From assembly GCA_905182525.1 (NCBI GenBank), contig CAJJBV010000001.1, forward strand, positions 186,001 to 250,000: DNA of 64,000 nt. The letters are read 5' to 3'. Shown piece by piece: positions 9,730 to 22,100 of this stretch. The notes under the pieces were generated by a model. The model made no database searches. It was not told where the DNA came from and saw nothing but the letters and a program-made list of their open reading frames with translations. Position 1 is the stretch's first letter; the number at the start of each line of letters is the position of its first letter. The stretch is from Cryomorphaceae bacterium (GTDB lineage Bacteria; Bacteroidota; Bacteroidia; Flavobacteriales_D; Parvicellaceae). The translations under genes and the position numbers were made by a program.

Positions 9730-11249
9730 AATTGTTTATTTTGAAGATAACGATGAATTTTATTAATACTTTCTGGCTTTATAACATTAAATCTCAAAAA
9801 GCCAGACAACATTTCTGGTTCCAATGTTTCTACAGCTAGATTAGATCGTTTTTGATTCATGGGAACTATAAAAGTGCCTTTTTTAAATAATTTATTTTCT
9901 AGAATAATTTCAGATTTAATAATATTCTCATGAAAGCCTTGAAATAAAACAGGTGACTTTTTAGAAGATATGATTTTATAAGATTCAACTTCTAACACTT
10001 CATCATAGTTTAAAGTGTCAATATCTAAACCAAGAATAGCTAACTTGTCTGTAACAATACTTAGTTCAGACTCTATTATATAATAATTTGGGCGTTTTCT
10101 TTTGATTACTGGACTACATTCAAGTCCATTATGTAATGTAACATTTATGGGGATTAATTTATTTTCATAAACATCAATCATATTAAGAGTGTAACCAGAT
10201 TTTTGTTTTTTGTATTTGATTATAATGTCTTCTGGAAATTGATTTGCTTGTTTTATTGCCAACTTTAACTCATTATAATTCTTTAATGCTGTATTTAAAT
10301 ACGAATTAGCTAATAAGTAGGTGGTGAAAACTCTTCTATTAAAAGATGTTCTTTTTAAACCAACTCCCCTTATTTCCATAAGAATAGAAACACAATTAGA
10401 TAATGCATAGGAAGTTGCACTTGATCTAGAAGAAACAGAACCTAAATTAAAGTAAATTGAATTATTTTTATGTTTAGAAGAAATGTAATTATGGTGCTTT
10501 AAATCATAATAATCTAACTTGGGTTTAACCTGAGTTATAAAGTAATCTTCAGTAACTTTTCTTATACTTTTTGAAACATTTAAATTACCTGAATACAAAA
10601 ACATGGCGTCATATTGCTGGGTAACTCCAAACTCACCAAAATTCACAAAATCAACTCTATATGGTTTATACTCATGGAAATCTACCATCAAATCAGGCGA
10701 GAATTCATTTACAGCTCTTTTTATGTAAATAGATTCTGGATTAGAAAATTTAGTTTGATCCCTATTTAAATCTTGTCCATTCGCTGCATATCTATCTTGT
10801 TTTTCATATCCATCAATATTAGCCATAGGAATTATAGCAATACTTAAATTTTCTTTTAAATGACGTAAACTGTCTTCTTTAAGTAAGTTATGAATCAAAA
10901 ACAACATACCTTCAGAGCTGGCTGGCTCGTTGCCATGAAGCCCACCCATATAACAAACCTTAGCTAAGTAATTAGTTTGATTTCCTATATAAACCATAGG
11001 AATTTTTTTACCTTTTTGACTACTTCCTATAAAACGATAACTTATATCATTTGGATAGTCTTTTACTAGGCTATCTAAAAAAGACATCATTTCTTTATAA
11101 TTGGTAAATCCTTTATTTTTTTTAAATGCTGGCGAAGGAATTTCTATATCAAAATCTGGGAAAAAAGATTTCGTTATTTTTTTAGAATCTTGAGAAATGT
11201 AACTAGTTGTGAAAAATAGAAATAGTATGAGAATTAAAACACTTCTCAT
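9726..11249 (-). CDS. Secreted M14-family zinc carboxypeptidase
   Basis: A 507-aa protein with an intact frame and a signal peptide at residues 1-20 (ending SYISQ). The M14 catalytic domain has zinc ligands H105 and E108 in GGLHGNEPAS and H192 in VDFHEYKP, a substrate-binding NRD at 162-164, and the general base E292 in LMEIRG. Beyond residue ~330 comes a beta-rich C-terminal region of unknown role. The family removes C-terminal residues from peptides, and some members act on peptidoglycan stems. The start overlaps the upstream porin stop (TAATG) and the stop overlaps the next porin start (ATGA), so the three proteins should be made together. Coupling of periplasmic peptide trimming with uptake is an inference. 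Confidence 0.85.
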   Translation of the reverse strand: MRSVLILILFLFFTTSYISQDSKKITKSFFPDFDIEIPSPAFKKNKGFTNYKEMMSFLDSLVKDYPNDISYRFIGSSQKGKKIPMVYIGNQTNYLAKVCYMGGLHGNEPASSEGMLFLIHNLLKEDSLRHLKENLSIAIIPMANIDGYEKQDRYAANGQDLNRDQTKFSNPESIYIKRAVNEFSPDLMVDFHEYKPYRVDFVNFGEFGVTQQYDAMFLYSGNLNVSKSIRKVTEDYFITQVKPKLDYYDLKHHNYISSKHKNNSIYFNLGSVSSRSSATSYALSNCVSILMEIRGVGLKRTSFNRRVFTTYLLANSYLNTALKNYNELKLAIKQANQFPEDIIIKYKKQKSGYTLNMIDVYENKLIPINVTLHNGLECSPVIKRKRPNYYIIESELSIVTDKLAILGLDIDTLNYDEVLEVESYKIISSKKSPVLFQGFHENIIKSEIILENKLFKKGTFIVPMNQKRSNLAVETLEPEMLSGFLRFNVIKPESINKIHRYLQNKQL

Positions 11250-12571
11250 TAAAAGGCAATTTGAACCATTAAGCGTAATATATTTTCACTACCACTATAG
11301 TCAACAGATGACAAATCTCTAATAGCAGCATCATCTACTAATGTATAAGAAGCCTGTATTTTATATGAGTAGTTTTTTGAGAAATATTTACTAATTCCAA
11401 TCGTGTAATATTTATTTCGATTATAAAATGAAGTATTGTTCATAAATGAATACTCATCGGGGTTTAATGAAGTAAATCTTCCATCAATAGAAAATAAATT
11501 TTTAAATAAGTAACCTGCTTGAAGGTTTAATCCACTACCCATCATTAATTGAGTTCTAGCATATTCTTCAGCGCTATATCCTCTAAAATTAGTAGTTAAA
11601 TCTTCGGGGTTTCCATATCTGTCATTTCTAGTTGTTATATCATCGGAAATAAAAGCCTTTGTCATAATAAATTCAGCAATTAATGAAAATCCTCTGTATT
11701 TAAATAATAGGTCTGCTCCTGTTTTTAAATAATTAGGTAACCTAAGGTTTGTATCCGAATTGGTAATATTATAAAACAAAAAATCACCATTTTCTCTTCC
11801 TCTTCTACTACTCATACCAACATTATAACTCCCGTTTATACCAAGCATTAATTTTGGTGATAGTTCTCTTACCATATCTACTTGTCTAAACTGTCCAAAG
11901 TTTCTAAAAGTACCAAAAGGTAAAAAGTTAATTCTTGCTCCATACTTTAAACCACCAAAATCATTTGAAAGTGTATTAGACCCGTCACCATTAGTTATAC
12001 ATAGCATCGATTTAAGAACCGATTTTTTTCCAGTTTTAAATTTCCCTTCCATAAATAAACCAACCTCTCTAATGCTAGCAAAAGCTGAAGTAAGTCTACT
12101 TCTTTCAGGTAGCTGCAAAGAATTCGATGCCATTTGAACAGATAAATTATCAGTTGGCGTTGCCTTTTGACCAAATATTATTTTTAATTTCTTTGTAATA
12201 TTATAGCCCACCCAAGCGTCTAGTAACAATCCTGATAGCTCTCCATCACCCTCTACAGACTGTGCTAAATCTACCTGGAGTCTATAACTAAAACCAGGGA
12301 ATAATTGATTACCAGACAGTCTTAATCTAACTCTTCTAGCTCTAAACCTATTGTATACATTATTGTCTAAAATATTAGAAGAATCAAAAGATCTAGTTTT
12401 AGATTCAAATAAAGATTGAGAATACCCTCTTAGAACTACCTTGTAATTTTGATCAGTACTAGAAAAAACTAATCCATTTCCTGGTATATAATCTCCAAGG
12501 ATGATATCTTGGGAGTAATTAAAATTTATAATAAATGAATAAATAAATACTAAAAATAGATATCTAATCAT
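11249..12571 (-). CDS. Outer-membrane porin, OprP/OprO-like
   Basis: A 440-aa protein with an intact frame and a signal peptide ending NFNYSQ. The sequence is a run of amphipathic strands with the porin hallmarks VVLRGYSQSLFESKTR, RARRVRLRLSGNQLFPGFSYRLQVDLAQ and IFGQKATPTDNLSVQ, and a terminal Phe (LMVQIAF) for BAM recognition. This is the fuller of two paralogous porins flanking the M14 peptidase gene. It begins 7 bases after the upstream T9SS cupredoxin/lamin-tail gene ends, so transcription may continue from that gene. Specificity is unknown; the family name 'phosphate-selective' need not apply. Confidence 0.8.
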   Translation of the reverse strand: MIRYLFLVFIYSFIINFNYSQDIILGDYIPGNGLVFSSTDQNYKVVLRGYSQSLFESKTRSFDSSNILDNNVYNRFRARRVRLRLSGNQLFPGFSYRLQVDLAQSVEGDGELSGLLLDAWVGYNITKKLKIIFGQKATPTDNLSVQMASNSLQLPERSRLTSAFASIREVGLFMEGKFKTGKKSVLKSMLCITNGDGSNTLSNDFGGLKYGARINFLPFGTFRNFGQFRQVDMVRELSPKLMLGINGSYNVGMSSRRGRENGDFLFYNITNSDTNLRLPNYLKTGADLLFKYRGFSLIAEFIMTKAFISDDITTRNDRYGNPEDLTTNFRGYSAEEYARTQLMMGSGLNLQAGYLFKNLFSIDGRFTSLNPDEYSFMNNTSFYNRNKYYTIGISKYFSKNYSYKIQASYTLVDDAAIRDLSSVDYSGSENILRLMVQIAF

Positions 12572-12578
12572 TAATTAT

Positions 12579-14333
12579 TTATTTGAGAACTATAATTTTT
12601 TTAGTTACTAATGAATTATTTGTTGTAAAATTTAAAAAATACGTTCCATTCTCAAGATTTGTTAGCTCTAAAGTGATTTCTTTTAAGTTTACCAATTTTC
12701 TAAGTAACAATTGTCCTGAAATATTAAATATTGAATATTGTTCAATTTCAGTATTTGATTTCAAATTTAATATCCCTGAGGATGGATTTGGGTAAATTAA
12801 AATGTCATTTGATAAATTATTATCAACAGATGTTAGTGGTAGACCAACACAAAGTGGAAAAGGGCAAGCAGAAGTTTGTGTTGTTGTAGAAGAGTCAGAA
12901 CAATTATCAACGTTATAAACCCAGTTACCTACATTCGGTGCAGCTGTATCTTTCCAAGCCCAGGATCCTCTGTAAGCCCATGGTAAATCTGTAAATCCAC
13001 CAGTGCCATATGAGTGTACAATATCTCCAAAAGTTTCAATTACATTTCCATTAAAAAATAATTCGTAAGCATCGTTTCCATTTCCTGTGGGCTCAATAGT
13101 ATCTTCAATAATTAGGTTGGGGTATAAAGAACCAGGAAATTGTTCTAAACAACCATTAAAGTAGGTTGATAAAGCTAAACTGTCTCTACAAACTATAACA
13201 TGTTGACCTGCATTAATACTAATACTTGGAAAGGTATATTCTTCTCCATCAGAACCACCACCATTACCTGCACTTCCAAATCCATAAGTACTTAAATCAG
13301 AAATATTTTGATTTGCTGTTAACATTACTGCTTTACCACCTGAGTTACCTCCAATTGGAGTTGTTAAATCCATTATAGCTGTAAAGGTTAAATTACCAGG
13401 AGATGGCGGTGGTGGTGGTGCAACTCCACATACAGGGTAAGGGCAACCAGAAGAATCTACAGTATATGTCCCATCATTATCGCAATCTTTACCACCAAAT
13501 TGCCAAACTCCGTTTGAATCTTTGTGAGCCCATGAATCATCATATGGATCTCCAGCAAATGGACCTGATATAATTGGATTTCCTAAGTATGTTAATGAAT
13601 CTATTATTTGATTATTGTAAAATAATGCTACTGGATCATCTCCATTTCCACCAGGGAAATTAGTTCCAGATGGTATAAGAACTTCAAAGTTTGAATAACA
13701 TGTTCCAAAGTAATCACTAAAAAAAGTTGCAGAGTTACTGTCCCGTTCCTACTCTATAAACTAAAATATCATCGCCAGCATTTGCTGAACCAGAGAGCAC
13801 ATATTCACTAGGATTTAATGAACCTGCACCATTTGAAATCACATCTAAGGAATAAACACTTAAATCTGTAATATTATTCATTGCTTTTAGATGTATAGCT
13901 TTACCATCTGTCCCACTATATCCATTTGAAGTCCGAGTAACCTCCCTTTAAGAGCTAAGCTCGGATTAGATGTACTTGGAGGATTAACAATTACAGTTCC
14001 AACCATTCCAGCTGATGCATGTGAACCTACTGAACAATCGTAATTATACGTTCCTGGGACTGAAAATTTATATGCAAAAATAACTGCACCTACGGTACTA
14101 GTTGCTGGAGAATCAAAAGTTACTGGATTATTAAATGGCTGTCCAGTTATAGAATTAATATTTCCATTAACATCGTGATATCCGCCATCATTAATCCAAA
14201 TTACAGAATCACCAATATTAATAGTTAACGTATCTGGTGTATAATAATAACTACCAGAATTAATTGTATATGTAGTTTGTGCATTTAATGTGAAGCAAAC
14301 AAGTAGGGTAATAAAAGTTTTGAATATTTTCAT
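12579..14333 (-). CDS. T9SS-secreted cupredoxin + double lamin-tail protein (frameshifted)
   Basis: ATG 14333 starts a signal peptide (MKIFKTFITLLVCFTLNAQ). Domain 1 (to ~13970) is a plastocyanin-like cupredoxin: ligands His in GGYHDVNG, then Cys, His and Met in YDCSVGSHASAGMVG. Domain 2 (~13950-13400) is a lamin-tail domain (LSGSANAGDDILVYRVG, FPGGNGDDPVALF). Domain 3 (~13380-12890) is a second lamin-tail domain (SAGNGGGSDGEEYTFPSISI). The C-terminus carries a T9SS type A sorting domain (ILIYPNPSSGILNLKSN, KKIIVLK end). Visible frames are 13887-14333 and 12579-13373; breaks occur at ~13740 and ~13890-13940. Total ~585 aa. Domains 1-3 are repeated almost base for base at 17.6-19.08 kb. A copper-binding surface protein is inferred; no redox partner is evident. 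Confidence 0.75.
12890..14333. repeat. Long direct repeat, copy 1 (cupredoxin + two lamin-tail domains)
   Basis: This stretch and 17620-19079 read almost identically in the same orientation for ~1.45 kb, covering the 5' halves of two adjacent genes (offset ~4.7 kb). Partial further copies are at 15650-16210 (lamin-tail only) and 25900-26801 (cupredoxin plus one lamin-tail). Such similarity suggests recent duplication or gene conversion and is a hazard for assembly. Confidence 0.8.
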
Positions 14334-14401
14334 GTTTTTTAATTATTTAAAAAAATAAGCAATATTATTTCTATAATAAAATTACAAAATTTTATTAATC
14401 C

Positions 14402-17400
14402 TTAGTGACTAATAACAATCTTTTTGACTATTAATTTATCGTTAATTAAGCAACTTACAGTATAAATATTATTGCTAAAGCTAGAGGTACTTACAGAATT
14501 ATTTGTAGAATTTATTTTAGAATCGAAATAAATTACCCTTCCTAAAAGATCTTTAATTTCTAATGATTTTATATTATCAGTTGAAGATATATTTAATATA
14601 TCTTTTGCAGGATTTGGATATAAACTTACTGTACTAATTGAATTATGCAAAATACCTGTAGAAGTAATATATGTAACATTAAATGAAGCTGTAGCTACAC
14701 ATCCATTTATATCAGTCACTGCTACAGAATAAACACCATTAGTATCTGGTGTAATAGTTGAATTAGTAGCACCAGTATTCCATAGGTAAGTTAACCCTCC
14801 GCTAGCAACTAAATCACCACCTAATGAATCAAGTGTAACTGAAGAACTATACAAAGTTAAATCAACCGTGACAACACTATCGCAACCAGCAGATGAAACA
14901 AGGGTATCAATATATAATCCAGCTAATGTTTGGTATAAACTCCCTATCAATAAACTATCTCCAGGACATATACTCACTGTTAAATTAGTAAATAAAGGAA
15001 TAACAGTTAAACTAGTAATTGTAACACTATCACAACCTCCAAGGCTTACCGTAGTATCATAAAAAGTACCAGTTGCTAATTCATAGTTTCCATTAACTAA
15101 TGTACTGTCACCTTCACAAATAGTTAACGAAAGATTAACTGTAATTTGTGATGAAATAGTTAAATCCGTTTCAATTACACTATCACAACCTGTAGATGTC
15201 AAGAGTGAATCATAAAATATTCCGCTAGATAACTGATACCCTCCACCAATAAACATACTATCACCAGTACATAAACCAATAGTTGAAATAATATAATGTT
15301 TAGAATTTACTGAGACACTTAGTGGGTCTGTATTAGAACATCCATTAGTATCTGTTCCAGTAACTGTATAAATTGTTGTTGCAGTTGGAGTAAAAGCAGC
15401 TCCATTAGTAACTCCATTATCCCAAGAATATGTTGTTGCTCCAGAAGCTGTAAGAGTTACAGATTCTCCTTCACAAATAGATTGATCGACTCCTGCATTA
15501 ACTATTGGCAATTGGTTTACAGTAACTGTAATTTGATCAGTTGCTGAACATCCATTACCATCTGTTGCAGTAACAGTATAAGTCAGTTGTTGAGCTGGAG
15601 TAAAAGCAGCCAGTATCCTTTGTCTATTGCACCATTAGTCCGAAGAATGTATTGGCACTTCACTACATATAGGATAAGGACAACCTGAAGAATCTACACA
15701 TAAGGTTCCATCAACATCACAATCTTTTCCACCAAATTGCCAAATCCTATCTGGAATCCTATATGCCCACGAATCATCGTAAGGATCTCCTGAAAATGCA
15801 CCTGATAAGAATTGGATTTCCTAAATATGTTAAGGAATCTATCTATTTGATTATTTAAAAATAATGCTACTGGATCATCTCCATTTCCACCTGGAAAACT
15901 AGAGCCAGAGGGAATTAAAACTTTCAAAGTTAGAATAACATGACCCAAAATAGTCACTAAAGAAAGTTGCAGAGCTATCACCATTTCCTACTCTATAAAC
16001 TAATATATCGTCGCCAGCATTTGCTGAACCAGAGCACATATCACTAGAAGATGGGTCTAATAGACCACTGCACCATTTGAAATAACATCTAATGAATAAA
16101 TACTTAAATCTGAGATATATGCACTTGCCTTCTAAATGTACGGCTTTACCATCCAGCGATCCACTATAAACTGGATGTACCACCATGTAAATCCATAACT
16201 CCCTTTAAGAATTAAAGCATTATTAAATTGTGCTGCAATTTCTTCAAGTAACTTGATCGCCTTCACATATAATTTGATCTGGCCCTGCATTCACAGAGGG
16301 CAAAGCGTTTAAAGTAATGTCAATTGAATCTGTATTAGTACAACCATTGACGTCGGTTCCAATAACTAAATATGTTGTTGTTACTGTTGGTAAAAAAGCC
16401 AATCCATTTATAACTCCATTATTCCAAATATATGTATTTGCTCCAGAGCCTAGAAGGGTTAGTGAATCTCCATTACAAAGACTTTGATTAACTCCGGCAA
16501 TCACTGTTGGTAAATTATTTACGTTCAATGTTGTAGTTAAAATACTATCACATCCATTAGAATGATATAGTGTATCTACATAATCACCAGCTACATGTTT
16601 GATATAATCCAGCCAAAAACATGCTGTCTCCTTGACATATAGTTTCTGATACATTATTAATAACTTCAGAATTAACTATTAAGTTAGTTGTTAAAATACT
16701 ATCACATCCATTAGATGAAAGTGTATCAACATAATTTCCAGCTATTGTTTGATAAGCCCCATCTAAAAACAAACTATCACCTTGACAAATGATAGTTGTT
16801 TCACTATTTGAAATTAATGATTCTACTATAAAATTGGTAATAGTTACACTATCACAACCAGACACGCTCTGAGTAGTGTCATAAAAAGTTCCACTTGCTA
16901 GTTCATAATTTCCATTAATCAAAGCACTATCTCCATAACATACACTTAATGAGAGGTTAACTGTAATCTGTGAAGAAATAGTTAAAATAGTTTCAATTAC
17001 ACTATCACAACCAGCAATTGAAGGTAAAGGAATCATAGAAAGTTCCACTTGCTAATTGGTAAGCGCCACTCAGCAAAAACACTATCCCCATTGCATAAGC
17101 TAATATTTACAATGTTGTAGTAATTAGCATTAACAGTAACAACTACTGAATCTGTACTATTACAACCGTTAGCATCTGTTCCAGTAACTGTATAAGTCCC
17201 ACTAGTAGTTGGGCTAAAAGAAACTCCGTCAGCAATACCATTGTCCCAAACATAAGTTGTTGCTCCGATACCGCTTAGTGTTAAATTGGAACCTCAACAA
17301 ACAGTTTGATCTCCTCCAGCTGAAACTGTAGGAAGTGAATACACTGTGATAAAACTAGCTTTTGTTATAGTATCTGTAATTCCACCAGAAGAAGCTACAA

Positions 17401-19079
17401 GAGAAATATCGTAGGTTCCTGGAGTATTGTAGGTATGATTTGGGCTTTGTAAATTAGATGTAGTTGAATCCCCAAAGTCCCAAAAGTAATTTATTGCTCC
17501 TGAGCTAAGATTAATAAAATTAACAGTAGTTCCATTACAAAATGTAGAATCACTTGCAGAAAAATCTGCTGCAATAGTTGGTGCAGCACCACAAAGCGGG
17601 AAAGGACAACTTGAAGTTTGAGTTGTAGTAGAACCATCAGAACAATTATCACCGCCATAAACCCAGTTACCTACATTTGATGCAGCTGTATCTTTCCAAG
17701 CCCAGAGATCCTCTGTAAGCCCATGGTAAATCTGTAAATCCACCCGTGCCATATGAGTGTACAATATCACCAAAAGTTTCAATTACATTTCCATTAAAAA
17801 ATAATTCGTAGGCGTCGTTTCCATTTCCAGTAGGCTCAGTAGAACTTTCAATAATAAGATTGGGATATAATGAAGCTGGAAATTGTTCTAAACAACCATT
17901 AAAGTAATTTGATAAAGCTGTACTGTCTCTACAAACTATAACATGTTGACCTGCATTAATACTAATACTTGGAAATGTATATTCTTCTCCATCTGAACCT
18001 CCACCATTTTGTGCACTTCCAAATCCATAAGTGCTTAAATCAGAAATATTTTGATTTGCTGTGAACATTAAAGCTCTGCCACTAGTAGAACTTCCAGTTG
18101 GAGTTGTTAAATCCATTATAGCTGTAAAGGTTAAATTTCCAGGTGTTGGCGGTGTTGTTGGTGAAACAATGCAAAAAGGATACGGACAATTAGAAGAATC
18201 TACAGTATATGTACCATCATTATCGCAATCTTTTCCACCAAATTGCCAAACTCCGTTTGAATCCTTGTGAGCCCACGAATCATCATATGGATCGCCTGGA
18301 AATGCACCAGATAGAATGGGATTTCCTAAATATGTTAAGGAATCTATTATTTGATTATTTAAAAATAATGCTACTGGATCATCTCCATTTCCACCAGGAA
18401 AACTAGAGCCAGAGGGAATTAAAACTTCAAAGTTTGAATAACATGTTCCAAAATAGTCACTAAAAAAAGTTGCAGAGCTACTTCCCGTACCTACTCTATA
18501 AACTAAAATATCATCGCCAGCATTTGCTGAACCAGAGAGCACATATTCACTAGGATTTAATGAACCTCCACCATTTGAAATAACATCTAAGGAATAAACA
18601 CTTAAATCTGTAATATTATTCATTGCTTTTAGATGTATAGCTTTACCATCTGTTCCACTATATACGTATTTGAGGATCCGTGTAAATCCATAACACCTTG
18701 AAGAGTTAAAGCTGGATTGCTTTGAGCGTTTACAATTACAGTTCCAACCATTCCAGCTGATGCATGAGAACCTACTGAACAATCGTAATTATACAGTTCC
18801 TGGAACTGTAAATTTATATGCAAAAATAACTGCACCTACTGTACTAGTTGCTGGAGAATCAAAAGTTACTGGATTATTAAATGGCTGATTAGTGATAGAA
18901 TTAATATTTCCATTAACATCGTGATATCCACCATCATTAATCCAAATTACTGAATCACCAACATCTAATAGTTAATGAACTTGGTGTATAATAATAACTT
19001 CCTGTATTAATTGTATCAGTGTTTGTGCATTTACTTAAACAAGATAAAGTAAAGTAGCTAAAGTTTTAAATATTTTCAT
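14402..19079 (-). CDS. Giant T9SS-secreted protein: cupredoxin, lamin-tail, PKD and Ig-like repeats (many frameshifts)
   Basis: ATG 19079 starts a signal peptide. In order: cupredoxin (~19050-18700, same YDCSVGSHASAGMVG ligand set), lamin-tail 1 (~18700-18140), lamin-tail 2 (~18130-17620), a PKD domain (~17560-17340, WDFGDSTTSN), then repeated Ig-like modules of two kinds: 'NAGxDQxxCxGxxxxL..GATTYxWDNG' and 'GDSxxxxGxYxxxxGxYxDTLxxxxGCDS'. A T9SS sorting domain closes it (VSLYPNPAKDILNISS, KKIVISH). Open pieces are 17667-18782, 17294-17782, 16584-17048, 16244-16654, 15694-16186 and 14402-15511, all joining in one order, ~1,550 aa in total. The CDSV modules resemble adhesin-like repeats common in marine Flavobacteriia. 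At ~15.63-16.24 kb a lamin-tail fragment interrupts an Ig-like unit. A large surface adhesin is inferred. Confidence 0.65.
15650..16210 (-). repeat. Lamin-tail fragment interrupting an Ig-like repeat
   Basis: The DNA matches the lamin-tail 1 copies at 13.44-13.97 and 18.18-18.70 kb (for example FPGGNGDDPVALFLNNQ), but with many small indels. It is flanked by the two halves of one Ig-like unit: ICEGDQVT on the upstream side (16244-16300) and LTYTVTATDGNGCSATDQ on the downstream side (~15520-15600). Confidence 0.6.
17620..19079. repeat. Long direct repeat, copy 2 (cupredoxin + two lamin-tail domains)
   Basis: Near-identical to 12890-14333 in the same orientation; see that entry. This copy carries small indels (for example around 18660, 18790 and 18970) absent from copy 1, while copy 1 has its own at ~13740 and ~13940. 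Confidence 0.8.
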
Positions 19080-19098
19080 AAGTATTTTTTAAATAAAA

Positions 19099-19122
19099 AA
19101 AGAGCAATATTACTTGCTCTTT
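19099..19122 (-). terminator. Hairpin between two minus-strand genes
   Basis: AAAGAGCAA and TTGCTCTTT form a 9-bp stem with a 6-base loop, in an AT-rich gap 23 bases upstream of the giant gene (ATG 19079) and 26 bases past the stop at 19148. Its placement fits termination of the 19148-22381 gene. A hairpin with the same stem occurs at 22405-22431. Confidence 0.6.
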
Positions 19123-19147
19123 AAAATTACAATAATTTAATTAATTT

Positions 19148-22100
19148 TTAATGACTAATAATAATCTTTTTAACTAACTAATTTATCATTTATTAAACAA
19201 CTTAACTAAATAAATATTATTACTAAAATTAGAAGTATTCAATGAAATACTTTTAGAATTTATATCTAAACTAGAATAAACTATTCTTCCTAAAAGATCT
19301 TTAATTTCTAATGATTTAATATTATCACTTGATAATATATTAAGTATGTCATTAACAGGATTTGGATATAAACTAATTGTACTAATTGAATTATCTAAAA
19401 TACCTGTAGAAGTAATATATGTTACATTAAATGTAGCTGTATCAGCACATCCGTTAGCATCTGTTGCTACAACAACATAAAGGCCATTAGTATCTGGTGT
19501 AATAGTTGAATTAGTGGCGCCAGTATTCCATAGGTAACTCAACCCTCCACTAGCAACCAAATCACCTCCTAGTGTATCAATAGTAGCTTGAATAAAATAA
19601 ATCAATAAATCTAAAGTTACCGTACTATCACAGCCATTAACATCCGTATAGTTATTGGTATAAAAGCCTGTTGAATCGTAAGTCGTTCCGTCCCATTCAA
19701 ATGAATTACATGCTGAAATTGAAACTGTTGATGTTGATCCATTATTAATTGTAAGGTCTAATGTTATTGAACTGTCGCAACCATCAACATTTTGATAAAC
19801 ATTAGTATAGGTTCCAGATGAATCATAAGTAATTCCCTCCCAATCAAATGAATTACAAGCAGTAATTGGTAAAGTTGACGAATATGAATTATTAATTACA
19901 AGATCTAACGTCACTAAACTATCACAACCTGCAGAGTTTTGCAATGTGAATGTAGCGGTATTGTTGGAAGATGTATATGAATTTCCATTAATCCATGTAA
20001 AACTATCACAACTTGTTTGGATATCTACACCAGTATTTGAGTTATTAATTACAAGATCTAATGTTACCATACTATCACAACCTGAAGAATTTTGTATGGT
20101 GAAAGAAGCTGTATTATTTGAAGATGTGTATGAATTTCCATCAATCCATGTAAAACTGTCACAAGCTGTTTGGTTATCAGTTCCAGTAGTTGGATTATTA
20201 ACAGTCAAAGAAGTAATGGTCAAACTATCACAACCACCTGAACTTACTGTATTGTTGTAGAAAGTATCACTTACTAATTCATAATTTCCATTAATTAATA
20301 AACTATCTCCACTACAGATATTTAAAGGAAGATTAACTATAATTAATGTGTCAATTGTTAATTCAGTTTCAATTATACTATCACATCCGGCTGAATTAGA
20401 AAGAGAATCATAGTACACTCCGTTAACTTTCTGGTATGCTCCACCGGCAAAGCTACTATCACCTACACATAAGCCAACGATTGAAATAATATAGTGTTTA
20501 GGATTTACTGTAATATCTACTGTAGATGTATTAACACATCCATTAACATCTGTTCCAGTAACTGTATAAGTTGTTGTAGAGTTAGGAATGAAAGTAATTC
20601 CATTAGCTACTGAGTTATCCCAAGAAAAAGTTGTTGCTCCACTAGCATTTAAAACAACTGAGCTACCTTCGCAAACTGTTTGACCAGGTCCGGCAACAAC
20701 CGTTGGTAATGCATTTACTGTAATATCTAGCGAATCTGTTGCTGTGCATCCGTTATTACCTGTTCCAATAACTGTGTATATAGCTGTTAAAGTTGGTATA
20801 AAGTCAACCCCATTTAAAACACCATTATCCCAAGAATAAGTTGTAGCTCCACTAGCATTTAAAATAACGGAACTACCTTGACAAACAGCTTGATCAGCTC
20901 CAGCTGACACTGTTGGTGAATTATTAACAGTAATATCAACTTGATCTGTTGCAGTACAATTATTAGCATCAGTTCCAGTAACTTCGTAAGTAGTAGTTGC
21001 ATTTGGGGTGAATGCAGTTCCGTCAGTTACACCATTATCCCAAGTGTAAGTGATATTAGTATTTGTTGTACTAGAACCAATTAGTGTAATAGAATCACCT
21101 GAACATACAGCTTGATTTATTCCACCAGAAACTATAGGGATTGTATTTATAGTAACAAAACTAGATTTGGTAATAGTATCAATTACTGTATTTCCAGAAA
21201 CAATAAGAGAAACATCGTATGTTCCTGGTGAATTATAAATATGAGTAGGGTTTCTTGATGTATCTGTAGTTCCGTCGCCAAAGTCCCAGAGCCAAGAAGT
21301 AGGGCTTCCAGCTGATGAATCTGTAAAACTAACTGAATCTCCTAAACAAAATATAGAATCGCTAGCTAGAAAAATCAGCTAGCAAAATTTTATTAAATAA
21401 TTCTAATTTTTGCCAATAACAGGTATCTCCAGTTCTACCATTTTGGTTAATACCCCATGGGGCTCTAAAACCTAATCTTGCAATATCTCCGCTATAAGTA
21501 CCAGCTGTTGGCGTAGAAGATAAATCAATTTCTACAGTTTGATAAGTTGATGTATTTGATGGGTCTCTTGGGAAATTGAAAGTAGCAAATGGCGCATTAC
21601 CACCAGCCAGAGAATGAAAAAACAACTTTCCATTACCAGCTTGATGAGAGGGATATGGCGTTTTAAAGGTTATTCTGGCTGTGTTATAATAAGACGTGCT
21701 TAAATCTAAATTAGCAGTAGAATCATTAGTACCAGACCTTGCAACAGCAACTACAGGTCCTGTTGCCTTCATTATGAATCCATCATTTCCGATAAAAAGA
21801 TTACATCCACCACCGTTTATCCAACCTTCTTTAGAATCATTAAAGTCGAAAACTAAGTTTTTATCGGAACAAGAAGTACATATGACTTTAATTTTGTCAA
21901 TATTTGCACGATATCCTGCAGTCTTAACAAACATTAAAGTTGCAATTTCATCTTGAGAAGGTGTATATGTACACGTAAGTTCTTCCCAAACACCGTTAAC
22001 AGATGTACAGTCAGATATTGCAACATCAAGTCCACCAACATTAATTCTTAAAGTAACAAATACTCTACTTTGAATAGTTTTAACAAATGCCTTATATTCA

